Assembly (NCBI GenBank): GCA_023458535.1
Contig: JAEWYW010000008.1
Location: 1 to 39,138, forward strand
Direction: 5' to 3'
DNA from: Bacteroidota bacterium
Lineage (GTDB): Bacteria; Bacteroidota; Bacteroidia; Flavobacteriales; Weeksellaceae
DNA length: 39,138 nucleotides
Below the pieces are notes generated by a model. The model did not search any database, was not told the origin of the DNA, and worked only from the letters and a program-made list of their open reading frames with translations. Below are positions 1-6,895 of this stretch, piece by piece (position 1 is the stretch's first letter; every line of letters begins with the position of its first letter). A program made the position numbers and the translations under genes.

Positions 1-675
1 TTCGTTTACTGCATTGTCTTTGCGAGACTCCCCTGTCATCATCACGGAATTAAAATCTTCCGTCCACTCCCAAATGATTCCGTACATATCGTAAATTCCC
101 CAAGCATTCGGCTGGTGTTGCTTTACATCTTGTTTGTACTGCCCTTTTTGCTGATACAAATTCAAAATATGTCTTGTAAATTCGGGATCTTCAGTTGCGT
201 CTTTTAGATTTTCATTAGCACGAGCGGCATATTCCCATTCATCCACCGTTGGTAAGCGTTTTCCAACACTTTCCGCGTAAGCTTTTGCGGCAAACCAGGA
301 AACGTTGGTTACAGGCGCATCTTGACTTACATCGACTGGAATTTCAAAATCGCTTTTCTAGTGTTTAAGATAGGTGCTATCGGCGTAGAGTTTCAAGACT
401 TTACTTTTGGTCCATTGAGGATTTGCTTTTAAAAATTCTACAAATTCTCGGTTAGTAACCGCAGTTTCATCTAGAAAAAAGGATTTCACTTGCGTCAAAC
501 TATCGCTTTCTTTTCCGACAAATGCCCGGTAGGACCCGCCATCTATCTTCTGCATTTTTTTATGGCTGGAAATGAACGTCAACTTGGGCTGCTCCTGCTT
601 TTGTTGCGGAGAATCTGATCTCTCTTGACAAGAAAACAATAAGAAAACGAGCACTATGTGAAACCAATTTTTCAT
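1..675 (-). pseudogene. SUMF1/formylglycine-generating-enzyme-fold lipoprotein, interrupted by in-frame TAG; 3' end outside window
   Basis: The first 105 codons encode a lipoprotein signal (hydrophobic stretch, then FSCQ, with Cys as the probable lipid anchor) and the start of an SUMF1-type domain (motifs DGGSYRAFVG, DETAVTNREFVEF). A TAG at 358-360 stops this frame. Exactly the same frame continues through the TAG to the window edge with further conserved family motifs: APVTNVSWFAAKAYAE, GKRLPTVDEWEYAARA, NAWGIYDMYGIIWEWTEDF. The stop sits where the family often has Trp (LKH-stop-KSDFE), so one TGG to TAG change explains it. It lies 57 bp downstream of nirK on the same strand and is probably cotranscribed. 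SUMF1-fold proteins near denitrification genes may have an accessory role; no function is proven here. Alternatives are a sequencing error or a recent inactivating mutation. Confidence 0.85.
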
Positions 676-732
676 TGTTAAAAGTATGTTCCTAAATGGA
701 TTTCAAAAGTTCAAAAAACTACTACTATGGAC

Positions 733-1773
733 TTATTTATTGGATTTGAATACTTTATGATTGTCGGCTCCTGTAATTTTAATTTTACCCAAAGTTCCTT
801 TGTTGAAGGCTCTAAAAAGGGCATGATCCACAATTACATATTCGCCTGGAACCGTTGCCTTAAATTCGACAATCGCAGCGCCACCGGGAGGAATTACCGT
901 AGTTTGCACGTTTTCATTCACCTTAGAACCGCCTTCTATATAAACTCTGTCGAAGATTTCGCCAATCACGTGGAAAGACGACGTTAAATTTGGACCGCCA
1001 TTTCCAACGAAGAATCGTACGGTTTCGCCAACTTTAGCTTCCAGTTCGCCTTTTCCTAGCAATGCTCCCGTATTACCGTTAAACACTACATAATCTGGAT
1101 GTTCTGCAATGGCTTTGTCCATATCAAATTCCTGCAAACCTTTCTCGCCAAATTTTCCTTTCGTGTAGAAATCCCCTTGCATTATGTAAAATTCCTTATC
1201 GACTTTTGGAAGTCCACCTTCAGGTTCAATTAAAATTAAACCGTACATTCCGTTTGCAATGTGCATTCCCACAGGCGCCGTAGCACAGTGATAGACGTAC
1301 AAACCAGGATTTAAGGCTTTAAAATTAAACACCGCTTCTTTGCCCGGCGCTACAAAAGTTGCTTCCGCTCCGCCACCGGGACCATTCACCGCATGAAGGT
1401 CGATGTTATGAGGGAAAACCGAATTTTCGTTATTTTTAAGATGAAATTCAATTTCGTCGCCCACTCTCGCTCGAATAAAATTTCCAGGAACCGTTCCTCC
1501 GAACGTCCAGAAGTTGTATTGAGTTCCGTCTGCCAATTCGCCCATTTTTTCAATGGTTTCCATTCGCACGATTAGTTTTTTGGCTGCACGATCGCCAATT
1601 GGGGCTGGCGCAAAGGGCGGAGATGTTAGTTTCGCTTCTTCGGCATTGCCCGAAACAGTGATGTTTTCGGTATCGGAACCTTTGGAAGAAGACGATTCAC
1701 CCGGATTTTGTTTACACGAATTGAGAGAAAAACCTGCAATAATAATGGCTAAAGGAAAAATAAACTTTTTCAT
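733..1773 (-). CDS. nirK: Copper-containing nitrite reductase, lipoprotein-type
   Basis: The product reduces nitrite to nitric oxide in the periplasm, the NO-forming step of denitrification. It has 346 residues with two cupredoxin domains. Visible ligands: type 1 Cu by H122, C163, H171 and M176; type 2 Cu by H127, H162 and H317; catalytic D125 (HNIDLH motif) and H268 (SSFHVIGEIFDRVY). All expected active-site residues are present, so the enzyme looks functional. The N-terminus is a lipoprotein signal with C20 as the lipid anchor, followed by a Ser/Gly-rich linker, so the enzyme is probably membrane-tethered. It is the third gene of a minus-strand operon after an Rrf2 regulator and a small membrane protein, 36 bp from the latter. 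No nitric oxide or nitrous oxide reductase gene is visible in the window. Confidence 0.95.
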   Translation of the reverse strand: MKKFIFPLAIIIAGFSLNSCKQNPGESSSSKGSDTENITVSGNAEEAKLTSPPFAPAPIGDRAAKKLIVRMETIEKMGELADGTQYNFWTFGGTVPGNFIRARVGDEIEFHLKNNENSVFPHNIDLHAVNGPGGGAEATFVAPGKEAVFNFKALNPGLYVYHCATAPVGMHIANGMYGLILIEPEGGLPKVDKEFYIMQGDFYTKGKFGEKGLQEFDMDKAIAEHPDYVVFNGNTGALLGKGELEAKVGETVRFFVGNGGPNLTSSFHVIGEIFDRVYIEGGSKVNENVQTTVIPPGGAAIVEFKATVPGEYVIVDHALFRAFNKGTLGKIKITGADNHKVFKSNK

Positions 1774-1809
1774 GATCGGTTGAGATTAATTGATTATTTG
1801 TGATTGTAT

Positions 1810-2253
1810 TTATTTAATTGTTCTAATTTGAATGATTCCTAAAAAGACGATTAACACCAGTTTTGCGACTTCGGCATAAATGAAATAATCATGAAGCGGC
1901 GTTGGTGGCAAACCTTTACCAGAAGCCAAAATATCCGCTCGTGCATCTAAAATGGGTAACATCCAGAATTTTTCTAATCCAAGAATCAGCGCTAATAAAA
2001 TGCTGCTCAATAACATAACTTTGGAAAGTTGTTTTGCATTAAAAATGAAATTCAAAAAAATTAAAATCATCAATCCCAATTGGATATTGGTGGAAACACC
2101 GAACATGATTTTCCCTAATTCTAAAGCGATGGGCAACGTCATTCCCGGAACTTGAAACTTCAACGGCGTTTCCAGGAAACTTATCGCCAACATTAACCCA
2201 AACCAGAAGAAACTTATGGCAAAAACTAACGGATATTTGATTTGAATTTTCAT
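1810..2253 (-). CDS. Hypothetical four-helix integral membrane protein of the nirK operon
   Basis: I do not recognise a named family with certainty. The 147-residue protein has about four hydrophobic helices (around residues 8-26, 50-72, 78-100 and 122-145). A short extracytoplasmic or loop segment before the last helix contains LPPTPLHDYF, and there is a conserved-looking Glu-Lys-Phe-Trp patch (GLEKFWMLP). It has no Cys or obvious haem motif. It lies between the Rrf2 regulator (58 bp upstream) and nirK (36 bp downstream), all on the minus strand, so cotranscription is likely. This suggests a role linked to nitrite or NO metabolism, for example as a membrane partner, but that is inference from position only. 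Confidence 0.7.
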   Translation of the reverse strand: MKIQIKYPLVFAISFFWFGLMLAISFLETPLKFQVPGMTLPIALELGKIMFGVSTNIQLGLMILIFLNFIFNAKQLSKVMLLSSILLALILGLEKFWMLPILDARADILASGKGLPPTPLHDYFIYAEVAKLVLIVFLGIIQIRTIK

Positions 2254-2311
2254 TACAATATATTAATACCTTTTTATCTTTTATTAGTTTAAAAAAATAG
2301 ATTTTAAATCT

Positions 2312-2743
2312 CTATCTTTTTAAAAATGTCTCTTGCGCATCCAATTGATCAACAAAGTCACCGATTTTCATGTCGATAAGCATCTTTTTCAAATTATTTC
2401 GTATGGCTTTAAACTCGTTGTGCACCGGACAAGGATGCGTTTCTGAACATTCCTTCAATCCTAAAGCGCAGCCTGTAAAAATCTTGTCGCCATCCATTTC
2501 TTTCACGATGTCCGCCAAAGAACGGTTAAGACTCACGCTATCTAAATAAAAGCCTCCTGTTGGACCTTTCGCCGACTGTACAAAACCTTTTCTACTTAAA
2601 TCCTGCAAAATTTTGGCGATAAAATACTCTGGAGAATCGATCCCACTCGCGATGTCCTTAATGCCAATTCGTCCGCCATCCTTCGTCTGTTGAGTGATGT
2701 AGATTAAAGCTCTTAAAGCGTATTCGCAGGTTTTTGAAAACAT
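2312..2743 (-). CDS. Rrf2-family transcriptional regulator, NsrR-like
   Basis: This is a 143-residue Rrf2-family regulator with an N-terminal winged helix (MFSKTCEYALRALIYI, then a recognition segment with YFIAKILQDLSRKGF and GPTGGFYL). Three Cys at about C92, C99 and C105 (GCALGLKEC, then HPCPVH) are placed like the iron-sulfur ligands of NsrR/IscR, so an NO- or redox-sensing Fe-S cluster is likely. I place the start at 2743 rather than at the upstream in-frame codon at 2773, because a Bacteroidetes -7 element occupies 2763-2770 and the longer form would begin inside the promoter. As first gene of the nirK operon, it probably controls nirK and its own transcription through the inverted repeat at 2783-2810. 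Confidence 0.88.
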   Translation of the reverse strand: MFSKTCEYALRALIYITQQTKDGGRIGIKDIASGIDSPEYFIAKILQDLSRKGFVQSAKGPTGGFYLDSVSLNRSLADIVKEMDGDKIFTGCALGLKECSETHPCPVHNEFKAIRNNLKKMLIDMKIGDFVDQLDAQETFLKR

Positions 2744-2762
2744 TTCTTCTATTTTTCTACAA

Positions 2763-2770
2763 CAAAGATA
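2763..2770 (-). promoter_or_regulatory. Bacteroidetes -7 promoter element for the rrf2-nirK operon
   Basis: On the minus strand this reads TATCTTTG, a match to TAnnTTTG, 19 bp before the chosen ATG. The -33 region falls inside the inverted repeat at 2783-2810. Confidence 0.7.
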
Positions 2771-2782
2771 CACTTAATTCTC

Positions 2783-2810
2783 AAATAAAAGATAAAAAAC
2801 TCTTTTATTT
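2783..2810. promoter_or_regulatory. Candidate operator: 10-bp inverted repeat upstream of the Rrf2 regulator
   Basis: Perfect arms AAATAAAAGA (2783-2792) and TCTTTTATTT (2801-2810) are separated by 8 bp. The site overlaps the expected -33 region of the rrf2 promoter, so bound regulator would block RNA polymerase. A looser related dyad lies at 2841-2863 (arms CAATATAAAAT and ATTTTATTTG). A related half-site, TCTTTTATTA (2277-2286), lies upstream of the membrane-protein gene. The sequence is AT-rich, so chance cannot be excluded. Confidence 0.5.
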
Positions 2811-2878
2811 TGATATGAGTTTAATCAACTTAAGTCTATACAATATAAAATTGATTTTATTTGAAAAATTATAATAAA

Positions 2879-3301
2879 CTAGTCGAAAATAATTTTATAA
2901 AAACCATTTTCTTTACTTGCAGAAACATTTTGAAACTGAATATCATCAATTTTAAATCCGTCACAACCATCATTAGAATTAGAGGATTTTACTGTGAATT
3001 CAAACGTTTTAACGGTGGATATAAATTGGTATTTTTTTGTACCATTAAATCTTCCTACATTTTTGTCTAAATTCAATTTGAAATCACTTGTAACAGTATG
3101 ATTTATTCCAATAAAATTTCCCCCACCTACAACTTCTTGAATTGTAAAATTTGATGATAAAGTTCCATCTTCAACAAGATTAACATTATTGGCATTCTGG
3201 ATTTTTAAAGAAACAATTTCTGGGGCAGTATAACAGTCATCTTTACAAGAATTGAAAATAAAAAGGGACAATAAAAGTAATACAAATATGAACTTCTTCA
3301 T
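2879..3301 (-). CDS. Small hypothetical lipoprotein
   Basis: This 140-residue protein has a clear lipoprotein signal: MKKF, a Leu/Phe-rich core, then IFNSC with the lipid-accepting Cys at residue 19. The residues after it (CKDD) resemble the Lys-Asp-Asp/Glu lipoprotein export signal described for Capnocytophaga/Flavobacterium surface lipoproteins, so exposure on the cell surface is possible. The mature part is beta-rich and Asn/Ser-rich, with two Cys (DDC near the N-terminus and DGCDGF near residue 115) that could pair. I recognise no family. It lies downstream of clpS on the same strand after 46 bp. Function unknown. Confidence 0.7.
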   Translation of the reverse strand: MKKFIFVLLLLSLFIFNSCKDDCYTAPEIVSLKIQNANNVNLVEDGTLSSNFTIQEVVGGGNFIGINHTVTSDFKLNLDKNVGRFNGTKKYQFISTVKTFEFTVKSSNSNDGCDGFKIDDIQFQNVSASKENGFYKIIFD

Positions 3302-3347
3302 ATAAATGATTTTATTAAGAAACGAAATTTAGCGAAGCTTATTTCAT

Positions 3348-3662
3348 TTAAACAATTTCGCTCGTAAGCTCCCTCGAAATTAGTTTTTCATGCATGGGTT
3401 TCAACAAATCCATTGAACCAGTCTTCACGGTACATTTTCCTTTGAAGTGGACCAAAATTGTACATTGTTCTGCCTGCTCCAAGGTATGACCGCAAATTTC
3501 TATTAATGCTTCAATTACATAATCAAAAGTATGATCATCGTCGTTGTGAAGGATGAGTTTATAGACATCATCTGTCTCCTCCAACACCAAAACATCTTCT
3601 TCATATTTTCTTTTTGGATCTTCGTAATCGCGTATGTTATTATTAAATTGATATGCTTTCAT
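3348..3662 (-). CDS. clpS: ATP-dependent Clp protease adaptor ClpS
   Basis: ClpS binds N-end-rule substrates and delivers them to the ClpAP protease in the cytoplasm. The 104-residue protein has the expected variable N-terminal extension (about 33 residues), then the core. The core includes the acidic HNDDDHTFDYV segment that holds the substrate amino group, a helix (IEALIEICGHTLEQAEQ), and the conserved His in VHFKG. The position that often carries the gate Met in proteobacterial ClpS is Phe here (HTFDYV). The gene starts 2 bp after the stop of the CNNM/CorC-type gene, which implies cotranscription. Start and length fit the family. Confidence 0.92.
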   Translation of the reverse strand: MKAYQFNNNIRDYEDPKRKYEEDVLVLEETDDVYKLILHNDDDHTFDYVIEALIEICGHTLEQAEQCTILVHFKGKCTVKTGSMDLLKPMHEKLISRELTSEIV

Positions 3663-3664
3663 TT

Positions 3665-5023
3665 TTACATTTCTCCTATTTCGTCGCTTAAATTCTCCAT
3701 CAGCGAAGGTTCATTATAAGTAAGCTCTACAATATCAACACTCTTATTGTTCATCTTCAAAATTTTGAAGTGATAGTCATCTAAATCGAATTCCTGATTT
3801 TCTTCTGGAATATCCTCCAGCTCATGTAAGATGAAACCTGCTAAAGTATTGTACTCTCCATCTTCGGAAAGTGGTAAATTCTTAGGTAAAAACTCATTGA
3901 TCTCGTCTAGTGGCTGTGTAGCCTGTACCCAATATACATTTTCGCCTACTTTATCAACGATTTTTTCTTCATCGTCTTCTTCATCCTGAATTTCTCCCAC
4001 TAACTCTTCTAAGATGTCTTCTAAAGTAATGATACCTTCGGTTCCACCAAATTCATCGATAACAATCGCTAGGTGTTGCTTTTTCTGTTGGAAAATCTTC
4101 ATTAAGTCTGAAATTTTCTTACTTCCAACTACGAAGAATGCTTCACGCATGAGTCCTTTCAAATCATCATGACTTAAATCTCTCTTGCGTTTCACAAATT
4201 CACGAATAATTTCTTTGGTGTAAAAAATTCCGATGATGTTGTCAATAGAATTTTCGTAAACTGGAATACGAGAATATCCGCCGTCCATAATTTTTTCGAT
4301 AATTTCCTCTACACCTTCCTCAATATCTATCGACATGATGTTTTGACGCGGAACCATAATCTGCTTGGCATTATGATCTGTAAAATCGAATGCGTTTTTA
4401 ATGATTTCGTAATTTTCCTCTAAAATTTCACCAGAATCTGCACTTTGCTTCACCAACAATTGTAATTCCTCAGTGGAGTGAATTTCCTGATCCGAAGCAG
4501 GATGAATTTTAATCAACCTTAAAAAAGCATTGGACATGGAGTTCATCAACCAAATGAATGGTTTAAAAATGGTATAGAAAATTCTTAATGGCATGGCAAT
4601 CACCATTGTTGTCGACTCCGATTTTCGGATCGCAATAGATTTCGGAATTAATTCTCCAAAAACGATATGCATAATGGTAATCAGTACAAAACTTAAAACC
4701 ACAGAAATGGTGGTAATCGTTGCCTGGCCAAGTGTAAGATTGAAATACAGTAAAGCATTCTCAATCATGTGATGAAGGGCGCTCTCACCCACCCAACCGA
4801 GTGCTAGAGATGCTAGCGTAATACCTAGCTGTGTAGCAGAAAGATACTCATCCAGGTGCTTGATAATATGTTCAGCCTGCTTTGCCATAGAGTCACCTTC
4901 GGCAGCCTTAAGCTGAATTTGGGAATAACGTACTTTAACAATTGAAAATTCTGCGGCTACGAAAAAGCCATTGAGTAAAACTAGTAACAAGGCTAATAAA
5001 AGCCTGACGACGTCCGAGTCCAT
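3665..5023 (-). CDS. CNNM/CorC-HlyC family membrane protein (DUF21-CBS-CorC domains)
   Basis: The 452-residue protein has the full three-part architecture. The DUF21 membrane domain covers about residues 1-190 (hydrophobic start LLLALLLVLLNGFFVAAEF, then ATQLGITLASLALGWVGE). A CBS pair covers about 205-335 (IMVPRQNIMSID, GYSRIPVYENSIDNIIGIFY, HLAIVIDEFGGTEGIITLED). A C-terminal CorC/HlyC domain covers about 350-445. Family members are linked to magnesium or cobalt efflux, and some are annotated as hemolysins or gliding proteins (GldE). The substrate here is not proven. It has its own promoter at 5048-5055 and is followed directly by clpS. Confidence 0.9.
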   Translation of the reverse strand: MDSDVVRLLLALLLVLLNGFFVAAEFSIVKVRYSQIQLKAAEGDSMAKQAEHIIKHLDEYLSATQLGITLASLALGWVGESALHHMIENALLYFNLTLGQATITTISVVLSFVLITIMHIVFGELIPKSIAIRKSESTTMVIAMPLRIFYTIFKPFIWLMNSMSNAFLRLIKIHPASDQEIHSTEELQLLVKQSADSGEILEENYEIIKNAFDFTDHNAKQIMVPRQNIMSIDIEEGVEEIIEKIMDGGYSRIPVYENSIDNIIGIFYTKEIIREFVKRKRDLSHDDLKGLMREAFFVVGSKKISDLMKIFQQKKQHLAIVIDEFGGTEGIITLEDILEELVGEIQDEEDDEEKIVDKVGENVYWVQATQPLDEINEFLPKNLPLSEDGEYNTLAGFILHELEDIPEENQEFDLDDYHFKILKMNNKSVDIVELTYNEPSLMENLSDEIGEM

Positions 5024-5047
5024 TTAGTTGTTGATATATATTCCTTG

Positions 5048-5055
5048 CAAAGATA
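5048..5055 (-). promoter_or_regulatory. -7 promoter element for the CNNM/CorC-clpS operon
   Basis: On the minus strand this reads TATCTTTG, 24 bp before the ATG. No good -33 TTTG is seen at the normal spacing. Confidence 0.6.
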
Positions 5056-5160
5056 TAGATTATTTTTTAAAATTAAATTGATGCTTTCGCAAACAAAATT
5101 TCATTATTAAGACTTTAAAATAAAAAACCGTTTCCCTCGTTAATGAAATAAACTATAACG

Positions 5161-5895
5161 ATGAAAAAAAATACTGTACTAGTATTTATGTTTTTCGGAT
5201 CCCTAATCAGTGCTCAAGTAGATTATACTGTTGCTATTTTTGGAGGTCCAGGAATTAATATTTATGATAATTATTATGAGACGGATAAAAGACATTTTAA
5301 ATTTAAAAATTCCTTTTCAGGTTTTATTGGTGTTAGGCTTACAAAAGCATTAGGAGAAATGGATCATTTATTTATGGATGCGGTTATTACCAGAAAAAAA
5401 ATTGAATATGAATATAAACTTAATGAACCAGAAATACCTTTTAATAATAAAGATATAATCGGGCAAAAATATAATACTTATTCAATTTACTTTGGATATA
5501 AAAGAATCATTCCATCTTATATTCTGCAAATATATTTTGAATCAAGCGTTGGTGCAGATTATAATAGAAATGTAGTTTTTTTCGGAAGAGGCAATGGATC
5601 TTTTGAAGATGCGCCGCTTAATGAAGATTCAATTACTTATGAAAGTATTGCTCAAACTAATCTTGGAGAAAGTAATATAACCATGAGTGGCAATTTAGGA
5701 TTTGGAATTAATGTAGGAAAGCAAAATCAATTTGATATAGGATTAATTTTCAATTTTCCATTTCAAAAAATTCAGTCAAAGGTAGGCACTTTTGATATGA
5801 AGTGGGAATACGAAAGAAAGCAGTACAGACATCATTTAGAATATTTGGGAAATGTCTATTATCCTGCACTTAAAATTACTTATTATATTTTTTAA
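5161..5895 (+). CDS. Exported hypothetical protein, probable outer-membrane beta-barrel
   Basis: This 244-residue protein has a signal peptide (MKKNTVLVFMFFGSLISAQ, cleavage after SAQ). The rest is dominated by alternating hydrophobic/polar strands rich in Tyr, Phe and Gly (for example FSGFIGVRLTKAL, YSIYFGYKRI, NLGFGINVGKQNQFDIGLIFNF). It ends in a strand finishing with aromatic residues (YYPALKITYYIF), as in outer-membrane barrels. I recognise no named family. It is divergent from the CNNM/CorC gene and convergent with atpG, with a terminator directly after the stop. Function unknown. Confidence 0.65.
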   Translation: MKKNTVLVFMFFGSLISAQVDYTVAIFGGPGINIYDNYYETDKRHFKFKNSFSGFIGVRLTKALGEMDHLFMDAVITRKKIEYEYKLNEPEIPFNNKDIIGQKYNTYSIYFGYKRIIPSYILQIYFESSVGADYNRNVVFFGRGNGSFEDAPLNEDSITYESIAQTNLGESNITMSGNLGFGINVGKQNQFDIGLIFNFPFQKIQSKVGTFDMKWEYERKQYRHHLEYLGNVYYPALKITYYIF

Positions 5896-5899
5896 AACA

Positions 5900-5925
5900 A
5901 AAAACACCGCCATTGCAGTGTTTTT
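5900..5925. terminator. Bidirectional terminator between the 5161-5895 gene and atpG
   Basis: Stem arms AAAAACAC (5900-5907) and GTGTTTTT (5918-5925) surround a 10-nt loop. There are U-tracts in both directions between two convergent genes. Confidence 0.75.
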
Positions 5926-5946
5926 GTATGATAGAAAAATCTTTGT

Positions 5947-6807
5947 TTAAGAATTCTTTAATGCTTCTGCTCCAGATACAATTTCCAAAATTTCGTTGGT
6001 AATTGCTGCCTGACGGGCTTTGTTGTAGAAGATTACCAAATCGTTCTTCAATGCTTGAGCGTTGTCGGTTGCTTTGTGCATCGCCGTCATTCTCGCACCA
6101 TGTTCAGATGCTACTGAATCTAATACTGCTTTGAAAAACTGAGTTTTTATAGATTTCGGAATCAAATTATCTAAGATTTCGTTTCTATTAGGCTCAAAAA
6201 TATAATCTGTTTCTACCTCAGTTTCTTCTTGCTCAGGCATAGAAATAGGAAGCAACTTTTCAGCGATTACCTCTTGAGTAGCTGCATTGATGAATTTGTT
6301 GTACACCAAATATACTTCATCAAATTTTTCATTTCTGAAATCTTTCATCACTTCTTCCGCGATGTTGGCTACTCTATCGAAGGTTAAGTTATCGAAAACT
6401 GAACTTTTATTTGCATAAACAGTTTGGTTTCTTCTAACGGCGTCAAAAGCCTTTTTACCAATTGTTAAAATCTCAACCTCAGTAGCAGTATTGCTCAATT
6501 GGTTGTTTAATTCTTTAATAATTGATGAGTTAAAAGCTCCCGCTAATCCTCTGTTGGAAGTAATAGCAATATAAAGTACTTTTTTAACCTCTCTCTTCTG
6601 AGCATAGATAGAAACCTGATCTGGATCTGAACTTGCGTTCACATTCTCTATGATTTCTTGTAGCTTTTCAGAATAAGGTCTAAGCATCACGATGGCATCT
6701 TGTGCTTTTTTAAGTTTCGCTGCCGAAACCATTTTCATAGCACGAGTAATTTGCATCGTAGATGAAATGGAACTGATTCGTCCTCGTATCTCTTTTAAGT
6801 TTGCCAT
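5947..6807 (-). CDS. atpG: ATP synthase F1 gamma subunit
   Basis: This is the central rotor shaft of F1, 286 residues, normal length for the family. The N-terminal coiled-coil helix (ANLKEIRGRISSISSTMQIT, then AMKMVSAAKLKKAQ) and the C-terminal helix (HGARMTAMHKATDNA, NKARQAAITNEILEIVSGAEAL) that together form the shaft are both intact. The globular part contains the family motif SNRGLAGAFN. It is the last gene of the minus-strand atp cluster. It is separated from atpA by an unusually long 88-bp spacer holding heptameric repeats. The genes for beta and epsilon are not next to it, as is usual in Flavobacteriia. Confidence 0.97.
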   Translation of the reverse strand: MANLKEIRGRISSISSTMQITRAMKMVSAAKLKKAQDAIVMLRPYSEKLQEIIENVNASSDPDQVSIYAQKREVKKVLYIAITSNRGLAGAFNSSIIKELNNQLSNTATEVEILTIGKKAFDAVRRNQTVYANKSSVFDNLTFDRVANIAEEVMKDFRNEKFDEVYLVYNKFINAATQEVIAEKLLPISMPEQEETEVETDYIFEPNRNEILDNLIPKSIKTQFFKAVLDSVASEHGARMTAMHKATDNAQALKNDLVIFYNKARQAAITNEILEIVSGAEALKNS

Positions 6808-6813
6808 ATATTT

Positions 6814-6890
6814 TTAGTTGTTGCTTGTTGGCTGTTGGTTGCTAGCTTTCAGAAAAATTCCATCAACTATCAACCAAAAACCATCAACTA
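6814..6890. repeat. Heptameric repeat arms forming an imperfect hairpin between atpA and atpG
   Basis: The left arm consists of 7-bp units TTAGTTG, TTGCTTG, TTGGCTG and TTGGTTG (6814-6841). The right arm has units CCATCAA, CTATCAA, CCAAAAA and CCATCAA (6860-6887) and is roughly complementary to the left arm. The core is about 18 bp. The element fills nearly the whole gap between the two genes. Confidence 0.75.
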
Positions 6891-6895
6891 ATTTT

